From Alkalihalophilus pseudofirmus OF4 (lineage in GTDB: Bacteria > Bacillota > Bacilli > Bacillales > Bacillaceae_D): a stretch of DNA of 64,000 bases. Made by a program: the position numbers and the translations under genes. The notes beneath the pieces are model-generated. The model worked only from the letters and a program-made list of their open reading frames with translations. It had not been told where the DNA came from and ran no database searches. Where the stretch lies: contig NC_013791.2 in NCBI RefSeq assembly GCF_000005825.2, positions 2,232,001 to 2,296,000 of the forward strand. Direction: 5' to 3'. Below, piece after piece: positions 44,974 through 57,016 of the stretch (position 1 is the first letter of the stretch; every line of letters begins with the position of its first letter).

Positions 44974-47075
44974 TTACGTTCGATTTCCTCCATAACGTAA
45001 GCCTCAATCACATCGCCTTCTTTGATGTCATTAAACTTCTCTAGAGTAATACCGCACTCGTAACCGGCTGCTACTTCTTTTGCATCATCTTTGAAACGTT
45101 TAAGCGCATTAATAGCTCCTTCATATATGACAATCCCATCACGAATTAAACGTACAGTTGAATCGCGTGAAATTTTACCTTCTGTAACATAAGCTCCAGC
45201 GATTGTACCCACTTTAGATACTTTAAACGTTGTACGGATTTCAACTTGACCAATGACTTTTTCTTCAAACTCAGGATCAAGCATTCCTTTCATCGCTGAT
45301 TCAATTTCATCGATTGCATTATAGATAACACGGTGTAAGCGGATATCTACTTTTTCAACTTCAGCAGTACGCTTAGCTCCTCCATCAGGACGTACATTAA
45401 AGCCAATAACAATCGCATTTGATGCTGATGCAAGAATAATATCAGATTCTGTAATGGCACCTACACCCGTATGGATAATATTTACTTTAACACCTTCTAC
45501 GTCGATTTTCTCTAATGAACCGCGCATCGCTTCAACCGAACCTTGAACGTCCGCTTTAATAATGATATTAATATCTTTTACTTCACCTTGCTGAATTTGA
45601 TTAAATAAGTCATCAAGGCTGACTTTAGAGTTCTCAGCACGGTTTTCTTCGCGTTGACGGCTCATACGTGCTTCACCAATTTGGCGAGCAGTTTTTTCAT
45701 CTTCAAATACTTGGAACTGATCACCAGCTTGTGGAACTTCATTAAGTCCAGTAATTTCAACTGGAGCAGAAGGTCCTGCAGTTTTAACGCGACGTCCTAA
45801 ATCGTTAACCATTGCACGAACACGTCCAAATGAGTTCCCTACTACAATTGGATCACCAACATTAAGCGTTCCATTTTGTACTAATAAAGTAGCTACTGCA
45901 CCGCGGCCTTTATCAAGCTCAGCTTCAACAACAGTTCCACGAGCCATTCTGTCTGGGTTCGCTTTTAATTCAGCAACTTCTGCTACTAGAAGGACCATTT
46001 CTAATAGTTCATCAATACCCTGACCATTTAATGCTGAAACATTAACGAAAATCGTATCTCCGCCCCAAGCTTCAGGAACAAGTTCATACTCTGTTAATTC
46101 TTGCATAACACGGTCTGGATTAGCGGCTTCCTTATCCATTTTATTCACAGCAACAATGATTGGCACACCAGCAGCCTTGGCATGGCTGATTGCTTCTTTT
46201 GTTTGCGGCATTACGCCGTCATCTGCCGCTACGACAAGAATCGTAATATCTGTTACTTGAGCTCCGCGCGCACGCATTGTTGTAAATGCTGCGTGACCAG
46301 GAGTATCAAGGAATGTAATCGGTTTGCCGTCTGTTTCAATTTGATAGGCCCCGATATGCTGAGTAATCCCGCCAGCTTCCCCTGCTGTTACTTTAGTGTT
46401 GCGGATAGAGTCAAGCAAGGTTGTTTTACCATGGTCAACGTGACCCATGATTGTAACAACTGGAGGACGCTCTTTTAAGTCTTCCTCTTTTTCTTCTTCC
46501 ACATAACTATCAAGGTCAATTTTATCTACAACAATCTCTTCTTCAACCGCTACTCCGTAATCACCCGCGATCAGCTCGATTGTATCTTTATCAAGCTCTT
46601 GGTTAATCGTCGCCATCACACCAAGCGCCATCAGTTTTTTGATCAGCTCAGAAGGCTCTTTGCCTAATGCTTTAGCAAGCTCTGCAACTGATAATGATTC
46701 AATAAAAGTAATCTTCTCTGGTAATGGTTTTGGCTTTGGCGGCTCTTGACGTGGTTTGTCATGACGCTTATTTTGCTGCTTACCGCGATTTTGCTGCTGA
46801 TTAGGTCTGTTATTGCCTTTTTTCTTGTTGTTGTTATTATTATTCATATGATTAGTAGCCTTCCCTTGTTGCTTACCTGCTGGTTTTGCAGGCTTTTCTT
46901 TTTTTGCTTCAGTCTTCGCAGGAGCCGGCTTGCCTTCTAATTTAGCAATAGCCGCATCATCAATGTAGGACATATGATTCGAAACAGATACATCCATTGA
47001 TTTCAACTTCTCAATGACATCTTTACTAGGAACGTTCTTCTCTTTTGCGTATTCATATATTCTCATTTTGCTCAT
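44970..47075 (-). CDS. infB: Translation initiation factor IF-2
   Basis: IF-2 is the GTPase that places initiator tRNA on the 30S subunit and promotes subunit joining. The 701-residue protein has an N-terminal IF2-N domain (about 1-55), an Asn-, Lys-, Gln- and Pro-rich flexible linker (about 55-125), a second IF2-N-like segment, the G domain with GHVDHGKTT (about 212), DTPGHAAF and NKMDK, then domains II-IV. A GGAGGT site lies 7 bases before the first ATG. It is central in the nusA-infB operon. The poly-Asn linker is unusual in composition. Confidence 0.98.
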   Translation of the reverse strand: MSKMRIYEYAKEKNVPSKDVIEKLKSMDVSVSNHMSYIDDAAIAKLEGKPAPAKTEAKKEKPAKPAGKQQGKATNHMNNNNNNKKKGNNRPNQQQNRGKQQNKRHDKPRQEPPKPKPLPEKITFIESLSVAELAKALGKEPSELIKKLMALGVMATINQELDKDTIELIAGDYGVAVEEEIVVDKIDLDSYVEEEKEEDLKERPPVVTIMGHVDHGKTTLLDSIRNTKVTAGEAGGITQHIGAYQIETDGKPITFLDTPGHAAFTTMRARGAQVTDITILVVAADDGVMPQTKEAISHAKAAGVPIIVAVNKMDKEAANPDRVMQELTEYELVPEAWGGDTIFVNVSALNGQGIDELLEMVLLVAEVAELKANPDRMARGTVVEAELDKGRGAVATLLVQNGTLNVGDPIVVGNSFGRVRAMVNDLGRRVKTAGPSAPVEITGLNEVPQAGDQFQVFEDEKTARQIGEARMSRQREENRAENSKVSLDDLFNQIQQGEVKDINIIIKADVQGSVEAMRGSLEKIDVEGVKVNIIHTGVGAITESDIILASASNAIVIGFNVRPDGGAKRTAEVEKVDIRLHRVIYNAIDEIESAMKGMLDPEFEEKVIGQVEIRTTFKVSKVGTIAGAYVTEGKISRDSTVRLIRDGIVIYEGAINALKRFKDDAKEVAAGYECGITLEKFNDIKEGDVIEAYVMEEIERK

Positions 47076-47091
47076 ATACGTACCTCCACAA

Positions 47092-47403
47092 TTATTGGTC
47101 CAATAATGCGGTCATTTTCTTAGCGAATCCTGGATCTTTTATCCCTACTACCACTCGTTCTGCCTTACCGATCGCATTTCCAAGTGTAGTTCGATCGCTC
47201 ACAATTCGAACAGGAATTGAATAATACCCACATTTGTCCAATATCTTTTTCTTTGTCTGTTCAGCTGCATCATTTGAGAGCAGTACCAGCCTTACTGACC
47301 GGCTGCGTACATCTTTAATGACGAGCTCTTCCCCAGTTACTAACTGCCTTGCACGAGCGCATAGCCCAAGAAGTGAAATCCACTTCGGCTGCTTTGACGT
47401 CAT
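47092..47403 (-). CDS. ylxQ: YlxQ, L7Ae-family RNA-binding protein
   Basis: A 103-residue protein of the L7Ae/L30e fold, which often binds kink-turn RNA. The visible pattern is [20 protein letters not shown], then [17 protein letters not shown] and [14 protein letters not shown]. The start codon follows the ylxR stop with no gap. It lies in the nusA-infB operon. In bacilli its biological role is not settled. Confidence 0.93.
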   Translation of the reverse strand: MTSKQPKWISLLGLCARARQLVTGEELVIKDVRSRSVRLVLLSNDAAEQTKKKILDKCGYYSIPVRIVSDRTTLGNAIGKAERVVVGIKDPGFAKKMTALLDQ

Positions 47404-47676
47404 CTACTTACGCCCCTTTTTACGCTCAATTTCTAGCTGATCGTACTGTTCTTCGGTAAGTTTCACTTGAAGGTGTCTAGATATGCTGTCTTTCTTTTTA
47501 GCTTCCAAAAAGCATTCTTCACTGTTACTGAGATAAGCGCCTCGCCCATTTTTCTTCCCTGTAAGATCAAGCTCAACCTCACCTTCAGGCGTACGCACAA
47601 TCCGAACAAGTTCGGACTTCGGTCTCATTTCTTGAGTAACAATGCATTTTCTGAGAGGAACTTTGCGCTGTTTCAT
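47404..47676 (-). CDS. ylxR: YlxR/RnpM RNA-binding protein
   Basis: A 90-residue basic protein of the YlxR (DUF448) family. It starts MKQRKVPLRKCIVTQEM and has the conserved GRGAYLSNSEECF motif near residue 43. Homologues have been described as RnpM, a modulator of RNase P, and as nucleoid-associated regulators. AAGGAGACGG precedes the ATG. It lies 20 bases after nusA. Confidence 0.94.
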   Translation of the reverse strand: MKQRKVPLRKCIVTQEMRPKSELVRIVRTPEGEVELDLTGKKNGRGAYLSNSEECFLEAKKKDSISRHLQVKLTEEQYDQLEIERKKGRK

Positions 47677-47695
47677 TGGCCCCGTCTCCTTCTTC

Positions 47696-48832
47696 TTACT
47701 CTTCGTTGTAATCTTCTACATCAGGAACAAATGCTTCTTCACTTGCTGGGTCTTCATATTCAGAAGCAGAACTGTCTTCCTCATTTAAAAGACCTAACTC
47801 CCTTGCTTCTGACTCACTCTTAATATCAATCTTCCAGCCTGTCAGTTTAGCTGCTAAGCGTGCATTTTGTCCGCGCTTGCCGATTGCTAGTGATAGTTGA
47901 TAATCCGGTACAATAACCTGAGTCATCTTTTCTTCTTCATTCACGTTTACTTTGACAACCTTAGATGGGCTAAGTGCATTAGCTACATATTCAACTGGAT
48001 CTTCTGACCAGCGGACAATATCAATTTTCTCGCCCTTTAATTCATCTACAATTGTTTGTACACGCTGTCCGCGAGGCCCTACACACGAGCCTACTGGATC
48101 AACTTCTGGATTCTCTGCATGTACAGCAATCTTAGAACGATCACCAGCTTCACGAGAGACGGATTTAATTTCCACAGTTCCATCATAAATCTCAGGCACT
48201 TCAAGCTCAAATAAACGTTTTAAGAGGCCAGGGTGTGTACGTGAGATTAAAATTTGTGGTCCTTTTGTTGTTTTTTCTACTTTTGTAATAAACGCTTTGA
48301 TGCGGTCATTATGCTTGTAGGTTTCATTAGGCATTTGTTCATTTAAAGGAAGAAGCGCTTCAACCTTGCCTAAATCCACATAAATGAAGCGATGGTCTTG
48401 GCGTTGCACAATCCCTGTCATGATATCTTCTTCACGATCAATGAAGTCAGAATAAATGATGCCTCTTTCAGCTTCACGCACACGTTGCGTGACCACCTGT
48501 TTAGCTGTTTGCGCAGCGATACGGCCGAAGTCTTTTGGTGTTACTTCAATCTCGACGACATCATCTACTTCGTAATTAGGGTTGATTGATTTAGCCTCGT
48601 CTAATGAGATTTCAAGACGTGCATCAAAGACTTCCTCCACAATCGTTTTGCGTGCAAATACACGGATACTTCCGTTATCCCGGTTGACGTCCACGCGAAC
48701 ATTTTGTGCCTGGCTGAAATTACGTTTGTATCCTGAAATAAGTGCAGCCTCAATCGCCTCAATAATAACTTCCTTACTTATACCTTTTTCTTTCTCTAAT
48801 GTCGTTAACGCATCCATAAATTCACTATTCAT
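47696..48832 (-). CDS. nusA: Transcription termination/antitermination protein NusA
   Basis: NusA binds RNA polymerase and modulates pausing, intrinsic termination and antitermination. The 378-residue protein has an N-terminal RNAP-binding domain (1-125), an S1 domain (about 135-200), KH1 and KH2 (about 230-345, with [15 protein letters not shown] and [17 protein letters not shown]) and a short acidic tail, as in Gram-positives. AAAGGGGG precedes the ATG by about 12 bases, a longer spacing. It lies 42 bases after rimP. Confidence 0.97.
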   Translation of the reverse strand: MNSEFMDALTTLEKEKGISKEVIIEAIEAALISGYKRNFSQAQNVRVDVNRDNGSIRVFARKTIVEEVFDARLEISLDEAKSINPNYEVDDVVEIEVTPKDFGRIAAQTAKQVVTQRVREAERGIIYSDFIDREEDIMTGIVQRQDHRFIYVDLGKVEALLPLNEQMPNETYKHNDRIKAFITKVEKTTKGPQILISRTHPGLLKRLFELEVPEIYDGTVEIKSVSREAGDRSKIAVHAENPEVDPVGSCVGPRGQRVQTIVDELKGEKIDIVRWSEDPVEYVANALSPSKVVKVNVNEEEKMTQVIVPDYQLSLAIGKRGQNARLAAKLTGWKIDIKSESEARELGLLNEEDSSASEYEDPASEEAFVPDVEDYNEE

Positions 48833-48874
48833 GAATGGAACATCCCCCTTTCAACTTCCACAAAAAATATCATT

Positions 48875-49345
48875 TTAGAAAATAATAGCTAAACGAGCGT
48901 TTGCTACCTTATCGTACGGAATTTCATATGATTTCTTCCGTGTTTTTATTTTCACTTCAATAGTTAATACTTCGCCATCAAAAGATTGAAGCATCCCTTC
49001 GAATGCCTTTTCTCCATCAACTGGTTCGTACGTAGTAACATGAACATTTTTCCCAACTGCTTTTTCAAGATCTTTAACTTTCTTTAAAGGTCTCTCAGCC
49101 CCAGGAGAAGATACTTCAAGGAAATAAGCTTGTGGAATTGGATCCATTTCATCAAGTTTTTCGCTTAATTGTTCACTTACTTTCCCACAATCCTCTAAAT
49201 CAACACCTGTATCTGAATCAATAAACACTCTAAGAAACCAGTTAGGTCCTTCCTTTTTAAATTCAACATCTACTAGCTCTAAGTTTAGCTCGTCCAATAG
49301 CGGTGTCACTAATTCTGCTACGATGTCCGTTACTTTCTTACTCAA
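48875..49345 (-). CDS. rimP: Ribosome maturation factor RimP
   Basis: RimP aids 30S assembly near S12/S5. The 156-residue protein has an N-terminal domain with [22 protein letters not shown] and [16 protein letters not shown], a [14 protein letters not shown] block, and a C-terminal Sm-like barrel. The start is TTG, 6 bases after AAGGAGGG; the ATG inside the spacer is followed immediately by a stop. It is the first gene of the rimP-nusA-ylxR-ylxQ-infB-ylxP-rbfA-truB-ribF series. Confidence 0.95.
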   Translation of the reverse strand: MSKKVTDIVAELVTPLLDELNLELVDVEFKKEGPNWFLRVFIDSDTGVDLEDCGKVSEQLSEKLDEMDPIPQAYFLEVSSPGAERPLKKVKDLEKAVGKNVHVTTYEPVDGEKAFEGMLQSFDGEVLTIEVKIKTRKKSYEIPYDKVANARLAIIF

Positions 49346-49446
49346 TTCATACCCTCCTTGATCTTACCCATCTATATAAATAAAGGTTACTTTACATCCT
49401 GTTATTTAAGAGAAACGATTCATAAATATAGGTCTAAACGAAAACG

Positions 49447-49476
49447 AAAGAGTGGGTTTCCCCACTCTTTTTAGGT
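49447..49476 (-). terminator. Hairpin terminator after polC (possibly bidirectional)
   Basis: AAAGAGTGGG and CCCACTCTTT form a 10-base-pair stem with a 4-base loop. On the minus strand it is followed by CGTTTTCGTTT, an interrupted T-tract; on the plus strand by TTTTT. Its position fits the end of polC. Confidence 0.7.
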
Positions 49477-49594
49477 TCCGTATTCTAAGTATTACCATAA
49501 CAAGGATATCATACTCTCTAGCTGTTTGCAACTTACTCTGTGTCTCTAGATAGCGTCAGATCAGCTTTTGCGCCTGATAGTTGAACAAGGAAAG

Positions 49595-52500
49595 CTAGAA
49601 TAAGGAAAGCTGATTGGAATCGGGCATGCCTGCTAAGCAGCCGTGATCATCAAGATGTTCAAGCACAGTCTTTGTTAAACGTGCTTTTTGCTGCAGATCT
49701 TCTTTTGAGAGAAATTCGCCACCCTCTCTTGCCTTCACAATATTAAGGGCAGCGTTTGTACCAACCCCAGTCATTGCGTTAAACGGCGGAAGCAGGCTCA
49801 TCCCATCAACAATAAACTCTGTTGCACTTGATTCGTACAGATCTACCTTCTTAAACGAAAAGCCTCGCTCACACATTTCTAAAGCAAGTTCTAGAACGGT
49901 TAAGACAGCCTTTTCTTTAGGTGAAGCATCTAGACCTTTAGCATTAATCTCTTCAATTTTCGCTTTAATAGCTGTTGATCCTTTGATCATTGTATCGAGA
50001 TCGAAGTCATCTGCTCGAACCGTGAAATAAGAAGCGTAATAAAGAATTGGGTGATGCACTTTGAAATAAGCAATCCGCACAGCCATTAATACATAGGCTG
50101 CTGCATGGGCTTTAGGGAACATGTATTTAATCTTTGTACATGAGCCGATATACCAATCAGGCACATCGTGCTTTTTCATTTCCTCGACCCATTCCGGCTG
50201 GAGGCCTTTACCTTTACGTACAAACTCCATGATCTTAAAAGCAAGAGATGGCTCTAGTCCTTTGTATATCAGATATACCATAATGTCATCACGACATCCA
50301 ATTACATCTTTAAGCTCACATGTACCGTTATAAATCAACTCATTGGCATTATTTAACCAAACATCCGTCCCATGAGAAAGTCCTGAGATCTGCACGAGCT
50401 CTGAAAATGTGCTAGGCTTCGTCTCTTCAAGCATTTGACGAACGAATCTCGTCCCAAATTCAGGAATGCCAAGGGTACCTGTTTTACACAAAATTTGATC
50501 TTCTGTCACTCCAAGCACATCAGGACCGCTGAATATCTTCATGACTTCAGGATCATCGGTAGGAATCGTTTTCGGGTCAATTCCGGATAGGTCTTGAAGC
50601 ATTCGTATAACGGTCGGATCATCGTGTCCGAGAATATCAAGTTTCAGCAGATTATCATGAATGGAATGGAAATCAAAGTGTGTCGTTTTCCACTCAGCAG
50701 TTTTATCGTCTGCAGGGAACTGAATCGGTGTGAAATCATAAATATCCATGTAATCTGGTACGACAATAATACCACCCGGGTGCTGCCCGCTCGTCCGCTT
50801 CACTCCTGTACAGCCTGATACAAGCCGATCAATTTCTGCGCCTCTCATATGCAGATCATGATCTCCTTGGTATCCTTTAACATACCCATAAGCTGTCTTT
50901 TCTGCAACGGTGCCGATTGTTCCTGCCCGGTACACATACTCCTCACCAAATAATTCTTTCGTATAATGGTGGGCTCTCGGCTGATATTCCCCTGAGAAGT
51001 TAAGATCAATATCTGGAACTTTATCTCCTTTAAATCCAAGGAAGGTTTCAAACGGGATGTCTTGTCCATCTTTCACATATGCCGTGCCGCATTCAGGACA
51101 ATCTTTATCAGGAAGGTCAAATCCTGATCCAACTGAACCATCGTTAAAGAAATAGGAATGCTGGCAGTTTGGACACACATAATGCGGCGGGAGAGGGTTC
51201 ACTTCGGTAATTTCAGTCATGGTTGCAACAAATGAAGATCCGACAGACCCACGAGAACCTACAAGATATCCATCAATCAATGATTTTTTAACCAGCTTTT
51301 GTGAAATAAGATAAATAACCGCAAATCCGTGGCCGATAATACTTTTTAATTCTTTTTCAATCCTCGCCTCTACAATTTCCGGCAGATCATCCCCGTAAAT
51401 ACTACGAGCACGAGAATAGCTCATTTCTCTGATCTCATCATCCGCACCCTCAATTTTTGGAGTATACAATTGATCAGGGATGGGATGAATCTCTTCAACT
51501 AAATCAGCCACTTTTTGTGTATTTTCCACTACCAGTTTCTTAGCCTTGTCGTCTCCTAAAAAGGCAAAAGCATCGATCATTTCGTCGGTTGTTTTAAAAT
51601 GAACAGGGGGCAGCGTCTGCTTATTCAGCGGGTTCGCTCCTCCTTGCGATGCAATTAAAATCTTACGGTAGATCGCGTCTTCTTTGTTCAAATAATGCGC
51701 ATTACCCGTTGCCACAACCGGTTTATCAAGCTTTTCGCCTAATTCAACAATATTTGAGACAATTTCTTTTAACGATTCATCGTTTTTAACTAGTTCTTTC
51801 TCAATTAAATGCTGATAATTTTCTAGAGGCTGAATTTCTAAATAATCATAGAACTTTGCAATCTCCTCTACTTCTTCAGGAGATTTTTGCATCATCCCTT
51901 CAAACACTTCTCCTTTATCACACGCGGTGCCAATCAACAATCCTTTACGATGTTTTTGCAGCTGCGACCTTGGAATACGCGGTGTTCTGAAAAAGTATTC
52001 AACATGAGACATTGAAACTAATTGGTATAAATTTTTCAAGCCTTCTTGCGTTTGTGCTAGGATCGTACAATGTGACGGACGCTGTCTGGTAAAATTCCCT
52101 TGCCCCATATGATTATTTAATTGATCATGATGAGTAACATTCCGCTCGTTTGCATCTCGAACCATCTTCCATAATAAATACCCCGTCGCTTCGGCATCAT
52201 AGATCGCGCGGTGATGACTGACAAGTTCAATATCGAACTTCTTACAAAGAGTATTCAATCGGTGATTCTTCAGCTCTGGATACAGGAATCTCCCTAACTC
52301 TAATGTATCGATAACAGGGTTTGTCGCGTCTCCCAGTCCGATTTTTTGGTAGCCAACATTCAAGAAGCCCATATCAAAACTAGCATTATGAGCTACTAAA
52401 GTAGCAGTCCCCACAAATTCATGGAAATCTTTTAGTACCTCTCCCACTTCTGGCTGGCCTTTTACCATATCATCAGTAATACCTGTTAATTCAATGATCG

Positions 52501-53893
52501 TATTGGTTAATGGCTCATGGGGGTCTGCAAAGGATTCAAACCGGTCAATGATTTCCCCGTTTTTGATCTTAACAGCAGCTAGCTCGATAATTGTATTATA
52601 AACAGCAGATAACCCCGTCGTTTCCACGTCAAAAACAACGTATTCCTCGGTCATCAGCTCACGGTTCGCTTCGTTATAAGCAATCGGAACTCCGTCATCT
52701 ACAAGGTTCGCTTCTACCCCATACAGCACTTTGATGCCATGTTTCTTTCCGGCCCCGTATGCTTCTGGGAAAGACTGAACAACTCCATGGTCTGTAATGG
52801 CAATAGCAGGGTGTCCCCATTTGGCTGCCTGCTCAACATACTTACCCGCAGATGTCATGCCATCCATTTGACTCATTGACGTGTGTAGATGCAATTCTAC
52901 TCTTTTTTCTTCATCAGCTGCATTATCTGTACGCTCAGCCGGTTTAATTTGATTGAAGTCATTAGCAATCATAACCAAGTCTCTAACGAATGTATCATTT
53001 TGTACACCACCGCGAACTTTCAGCCACATGCCTTTTTTAACAGCTTGAAGAAGCGGGATATCCTCTTTATCCCGTGAAAAGATCTTAACCATGATGGAAT
53101 CAGTATAGTCGGTAATTTTAAAGGTAAGCAGTGTACGTCCGCTGCGCAATTCTCTTGTTTCAGCGTCGAATACATACCCTTGAACCGTTACTCTGCGTTC
53201 CTCATCGACAATGGCCTCAAGCGGTATAGGATCATCTTTAATTGGATAGCCCAATACGAGATCCTTTCCTTCAAACTCATCACTTTTTTGCTCCATTTTC
53301 TTCTTCTCTAAAATGGCTTCTACTACTTTAGAGTGATCTTCTTGCTCGCGCTGCTCGACAAACTTTTGAAATTCTTGTTTAGATTCTTTTATAGCAGGCT
53401 CAAAGCCCACGTTTGGAAGACTTAGTGACACGAGACTTTCTCTTAAGGGATCTTGTAATTTCCGCTTTAGCGCGACAGCTTCTGTTTCATTGCGTACATT
53501 AATCTCCAAGCGTTTCCCATCAAAACGAGGGCTCTGATTTGAGAGTAATGAACGCAATCCATCGGATACTGCTTGCAGACGAGAAACGATCATCGGCCAA
53601 TACTGCTCCCAGTCACTCTGACTTGGCTCACACCTGTCATAATAAAATGTGAAGCCGACTGTTGCAATATGAGTAAACGTTTCCTTTAACTTTTGTCCAA
53701 ACAGCTCATATAAATGAGCAGGAATTAAAAGAGGAAGATCTATATGAAAATGCCATGTTCGTTTTTCTTTTAAAATCGTTAATTTGCGAATCTTCCCATC
53801 CTTAAATACCCCATGTATCACTTCTTCAGGGAATTGTAATTGTGAAAGGAGTAATTGAAATCGCTCTTTTCTTAGTTGTTCATCTTGAGACAT
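49595..53893 (-). CDS. polC: DNA polymerase III PolC-type alpha subunit
   Basis: PolC is the Gram-positive replicative polymerase. The 1432-residue protein has an N-terminal domain, an OB fold near 235-320, a PHP domain starting near [14 protein letters not shown] (about 331), an interrupting 3'-5' exonuclease with [11 protein letters not shown] (about 418), a zinc-binding module (CPNCQHS and CPECG, about 905-940) and the polymerase core with [12 protein letters not shown] (about 963), helix-hairpin-helix and C-terminal parts to LSLF. GGGGGGAG precedes the ATG. It follows proS by about 80 bases. Confidence 0.98.
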   Translation of the reverse strand: MSQDEQLRKERFQLLLSQLQFPEEVIHGVFKDGKIRKLTILKEKRTWHFHIDLPLLIPAHLYELFGQKLKETFTHIATVGFTFYYDRCEPSQSDWEQYWPMIVSRLQAVSDGLRSLLSNQSPRFDGKRLEINVRNETEAVALKRKLQDPLRESLVSLSLPNVGFEPAIKESKQEFQKFVEQREQEDHSKVVEAILEKKKMEQKSDEFEGKDLVLGYPIKDDPIPLEAIVDEERRVTVQGYVFDAETRELRSGRTLLTFKITDYTDSIMVKIFSRDKEDIPLLQAVKKGMWLKVRGGVQNDTFVRDLVMIANDFNQIKPAERTDNAADEEKRVELHLHTSMSQMDGMTSAGKYVEQAAKWGHPAIAITDHGVVQSFPEAYGAGKKHGIKVLYGVEANLVDDGVPIAYNEANRELMTEEYVVFDVETTGLSAVYNTIIELAAVKIKNGEIIDRFESFADPHEPLTNTIIELTGITDDMVKGQPEVGEVLKDFHEFVGTATLVAHNASFDMGFLNVGYQKIGLGDATNPVIDTLELGRFLYPELKNHRLNTLCKKFDIELVSHHRAIYDAEATGYLLWKMVRDANERNVTHHDQLNNHMGQGNFTRQRPSHCTILAQTQEGLKNLYQLVSMSHVEYFFRTPRIPRSQLQKHRKGLLIGTACDKGEVFEGMMQKSPEEVEEIAKFYDYLEIQPLENYQHLIEKELVKNDESLKEIVSNIVELGEKLDKPVVATGNAHYLNKEDAIYRKILIASQGGANPLNKQTLPPVHFKTTDEMIDAFAFLGDDKAKKLVVENTQKVADLVEEIHPIPDQLYTPKIEGADDEIREMSYSRARSIYGDDLPEIVEARIEKELKSIIGHGFAVIYLISQKLVKKSLIDGYLVGSRGSVGSSFVATMTEITEVNPLPPHYVCPNCQHSYFFNDGSVGSGFDLPDKDCPECGTAYVKDGQDIPFETFLGFKGDKVPDIDLNFSGEYQPRAHHYTKELFGEEYVYRAGTIGTVAEKTAYGYVKGYQGDHDLHMRGAEIDRLVSGCTGVKRTSGQHPGGIIVVPDYMDIYDFTPIQFPADDKTAEWKTTHFDFHSIHDNLLKLDILGHDDPTVIRMLQDLSGIDPKTIPTDDPEVMKIFSGPDVLGVTEDQILCKTGTLGIPEFGTRFVRQMLEETKPSTFSELVQISGLSHGTDVWLNNANELIYNGTCELKDVIGCRDDIMVYLIYKGLEPSLAFKIMEFVRKGKGLQPEWVEEMKKHDVPDWYIGSCTKIKYMFPKAHAAAYVLMAVRIAYFKVHHPILYYASYFTVRADDFDLDTMIKGSTAIKAKIEEINAKGLDASPKEKAVLTVLELALEMCERGFSFKKVDLYESSATEFIVDGMSLLPPFNAMTGVGTNAALNIVKAREGGEFLSKEDLQQKARLTKTVLEHLDDHGCLAGMPDSNQLSLF

Positions 53894-53929
53894 TTTTCTC
53901 CCCCCTGCTTAAATAAGCCTTGCATAAAA

Positions 53930-53958
53930 GAGAAGGTACCTCTAATTGAGATACCTCA
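53930..53958 (-). terminator. Probable terminator after proS
   Basis: AGGTATCTC and GAGGTACCT form a 9-base-pair stem (one G-U pair), followed on the minus strand by TCTCTTTTATG. The T-tract is imperfect. Confidence 0.6.
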
Positions 53959-53975
53959 CCTTATATATCTTTTAT

Positions 53976-55694
53976 TTATTGGTATAATTCTTCAAGTTTT
54001 CTTTGCTGAGTCTTAAGCACTTCAGCTAAATCGGCTACAGCTACTTCAATGACTTCACCTGACTTGCGAATTTTCACTTCTACGATACCTTCAGCCGCAC
54101 GTTTTCCAACAGATACACGAAGCGGAATTCCGATTAGATCTGAGTCTTTGAACTTTACTCCAGCTCGCTCAGGACGATCATCATAAAGTACATCAAATCC
54201 AGTTTTCTTAAGCGACTGGTATAGTTCTTCAGATAGCTCGCTCTGTTCAGCATTTTTACTATTTAACGTGAGCAGGTGAACATCGTAAGGGGCAACTGAC
54301 GGCGGCCATACGATTCCGTTTTCATCATGATGCTGTTCAATAATGGCAGCAACAGTACGAGAAACCCCTACCCCGTAACATCCCATAATCATAGGCTGCG
54401 TTTTCCCATTTTCATCAAGGATGGTTGCATTCATTGCCTCAGAATAGACCGTTCCTAATTTGAAGACTTGTCCAACTTCTATACCTTGAGCAAAACGAAT
54501 GGTTCCCTTGCCACATGGAGAAGGGTCTCCCTCTTTAATAAAGCGCAGGTCTGCATATTGATCAACCTTGAAATCTCGATCAGCCGTTACACCTGTGAAG
54601 TGGTAGTTTTCTTCATTTGCGCCACAAACCGCATTCACCATTGCCGAGACTGCGTGATCTGCGATAATTTTCACACCGTCTGCACCGACTGGACCAATAT
54701 TACCTACAGGAGCAGAAAGAATGTCTGCTACTTCAGAAGCTTCAGCAAAACGGATCGCACCCGCTGACAGTTCATGCTTTAACTTAATGTCGTTTAATTC
54801 GTGGTCACCTCTAAGCAGTACAAGCACCCATTCCTCATCAATAGAAACCAGCAATGTTTTAATAATTTGATCTTCACGTATACTAAGTGCAGTTGAAACT
54901 TCTTCAATCGTCTTCGCTGAACCCGTATCCACTTTGGTACGGTCTTCTGCTTCTACATCAGGTTTAACATAGTTAATCTTAACTGCAGCCATCTCAATGT
55001 TAGCTGCATAATCAGACTCATCAGAGTAAGCAATCGTATCTTCTCCGACATCAGCAAGCGCCATAAACTCATGTGTGTCTTTCCCGCCGATTGCACCAGA
55101 ATCAGCAATGACAGGACGGAATGTCAACCCTGCACGTGAGAAGATTCTTGAATAAGCATCATACATTTCTTTATACGCCTCATCTAAGCTCTCAGGTGTT
55201 GCGTGGAAAGAATAAGCATCCTTCATCATAAATTCTCTGCCGCGCAGCAGTCCAAAACGAGGACGGCGCTCATCACGGAATTTTGTTTGAATTTGATATA
55301 GATTTACAGGCAGCTTTTTATAAGAGCTGATACTGTCACGTAAAATGCTTGTAATGACTTCTTCATGAGTCGGTCCAAGTGCAAAATCACGATCATGACG
55401 ATCTTTAAGGCGCATTAACTCTCCGCCCATTTTATCCCATCTGCCAGTCTCTTGCCATAATTCAGCAGGATGCATCGTCGGCATGGTTAATTCTTGCGCT
55501 CCGGCAGCATCCATTTCCTCACGTACAATAGATTCAACTTTATGCAGTACTCGTTTTGCTAGTGGTAAATAACTATATACACCTGCAGCAATTTGGCGAA
55601 TCATCCCTGCACGTAGCATTAGTTGATGACTAATAATATCTGCATCTGCTGGTACATCACGTAAAGTCGGTAATAAAAGTGAACGTTGTCTCAT
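53976..55694 (-). CDS. proS: Prolyl-tRNA synthetase
   Basis: Charges tRNA-Pro. The 572-residue bacterial-type class II enzyme has motif 1 region ([18 protein letters not shown]), motif 2 ([17 protein letters not shown]), an inserted editing domain (about 220-400, with INS region [10 protein letters not shown]) and motif 3 ([18 protein letters not shown]), then an anticodon-binding domain. A TTG lies 6 bases upstream of the ATG at 55694, which has AAAGGA 8 bases before it. It follows rseP by 48 bases. No T-box leader is present. Confidence 0.97.
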   Translation of the reverse strand: MRQRSLLLPTLRDVPADADIISHQLMLRAGMIRQIAAGVYSYLPLAKRVLHKVESIVREEMDAAGAQELTMPTMHPAELWQETGRWDKMGGELMRLKDRHDRDFALGPTHEEVITSILRDSISSYKKLPVNLYQIQTKFRDERRPRFGLLRGREFMMKDAYSFHATPESLDEAYKEMYDAYSRIFSRAGLTFRPVIADSGAIGGKDTHEFMALADVGEDTIAYSDESDYAANIEMAAVKINYVKPDVEAEDRTKVDTGSAKTIEEVSTALSIREDQIIKTLLVSIDEEWVLVLLRGDHELNDIKLKHELSAGAIRFAEASEVADILSAPVGNIGPVGADGVKIIADHAVSAMVNAVCGANEENYHFTGVTADRDFKVDQYADLRFIKEGDPSPCGKGTIRFAQGIEVGQVFKLGTVYSEAMNATILDENGKTQPMIMGCYGVGVSRTVAAIIEQHHDENGIVWPPSVAPYDVHLLTLNSKNAEQSELSEELYQSLKKTGFDVLYDDRPERAGVKFKDSDLIGIPLRVSVGKRAAEGIVEVKIRKSGEVIEVAVADLAEVLKTQQRKLEELYQ

Positions 55695-55742
55695 ATTCAA
55701 AATCCTTTCCTAATCAACTATGCAATCCAACCCGTGTCTAAT

Positions 55743-56996
55743 TTACATAAACAAACGGTTTATATCGTTCCATGTTACAAAAATAACTAATAAGAATAGA
55801 AGAGCAAACCCTACAAGGTGAACCATTCCTTCCTTTTGCGGATCAATCGGCTTGCCTCTCAGTCCTTCTAAACCAATAAACACTAGCCGTCCGCCGTCCA
55901 TTGCAGGAATCGGCAGCAAATTAATAATTCCTAAGTTAACACTTAAGGCAGCTGCCCATTGCATTAATACGAAAATTCCAAGAGCTGCGGCTTCACCGGT
56001 GTAATTATAAATCCCAACTGGCCCTGCTACATAATCAAGCGAGAACTGACCTGTAACTAATAATCCTAGCACTTCAAAGATCATTGTCATAAACAAGTAG
56101 GTTTGAGTTACACCAAATGTTAAAGATCCTATAACGGAAAACTCCCGCGGCTGTGTCACACCAATAAATCCTTCCGCATCGCCCATTTGTCCGACTCGCT
56201 CATTCGGAGTTACGGCAATGGATTCCGTTTGTCCATTCCTGACAACAGTGAACGTAATCGACTCATTTGGGTTTTGTTGAATGATTGTTGTCATCTCTTC
56301 CCACGTATCTACTGGAGTATTCTCGATACTGGTTACTTGATCACCTTCAACAAGTCCAGCCTCCTCAGCTGCACCGCCTTCCATAATTTCCCCAACTTCA
56401 GCTCGGTCAACTGGAATACCTTGCATTAGTGCAAGCGCTGCTAGCAATACGAAGGCTAAAACAAAGTTCATCATTGGACCTGCAAAGATCGCTAAAGCAC
56501 GCTGCCCTACTGATTTCGAGCCGAATTGACGATTCCAAGGAGCAATTTGTGTTGGCTGCTCATCTTGAACCAAAACCGCTTTCTCATTCACTTTATAACG
56601 GACAAGTTCATCATCATCGTATGCCTGCACAAATAATTCGTGCTCTAAATCAACCTTTTCTACTTGAACAACCTTTGCTTCAGGGTGTTTTGATTTATTA
56701 TTAATAATAATTTGAGAAACTTCGTGCCTGCCGTTAAATACAAGCCCTATTTCATAGCCGGGCTTAATATCAATCATTTCGGGGTCTTCTCCAGCCATAC
56801 GAACGAATCCACCAAGCGGCAGCATACGGATGGTATAAACAGTCTCATTCCGTTTAAAGGAAAATAATTTAGGGCCAAAACCGATCGCAAACTCTCGGCA
56901 TAAGATCCCTGCACGTTTTGCAAAGTACAAGTGCCCCCACTCGTGGATAAAAACAAGCAGGCCAAATACTACTATAAACGAGATTAATGTATTCAA
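55743..56996 (-). CDS. rseP: Site-2 intramembrane metalloprotease RseP (RasP)
   Basis: Cleaves membrane-bound anti-sigma factors and signal-peptide remnants in the plane of the membrane. The 417-residue protein has H18-E19-W-G-H22 in the first transmembrane helix, a PDZ domain (about 185-265), and the third zinc ligand in [13 protein letters not shown]. Several transmembrane helices are visible. A GTG at 57011 sits inside the AGTGGAGG ribosome-binding site, so the TTG at 56996, 8 bases after GGAGG, is chosen. It follows dxr by 20 bases. Confidence 0.95.
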   Translation of the reverse strand: MNTLISFIVVFGLLVFIHEWGHLYFAKRAGILCREFAIGFGPKLFSFKRNETVYTIRMLPLGGFVRMAGEDPEMIDIKPGYEIGLVFNGRHEVSQIIINNKSKHPEAKVVQVEKVDLEHELFVQAYDDDELVRYKVNEKAVLVQDEQPTQIAPWNRQFGSKSVGQRALAIFAGPMMNFVLAFVLLAALALMQGIPVDRAEVGEIMEGGAAEEAGLVEGDQVTSIENTPVDTWEEMTTIIQQNPNESITFTVVRNGQTESIAVTPNERVGQMGDAEGFIGVTQPREFSVIGSLTFGVTQTYLFMTMIFEVLGLLVTGQFSLDYVAGPVGIYNYTGEAAALGIFVLMQWAAALSVNLGIINLLPIPAMDGGRLVFIGLEGLRGKPIDPQKEGMVHLVGFALLFLLVIFVTWNDINRLFM

Positions 56997-57016
56997 ATGA
57001 CTAACCTCCACTTTAT

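Noticed and set aside
55695-55742. T-box leader for proS
   Set aside because: Only 48 bases separate proS from rseP, with no T-box sequence.
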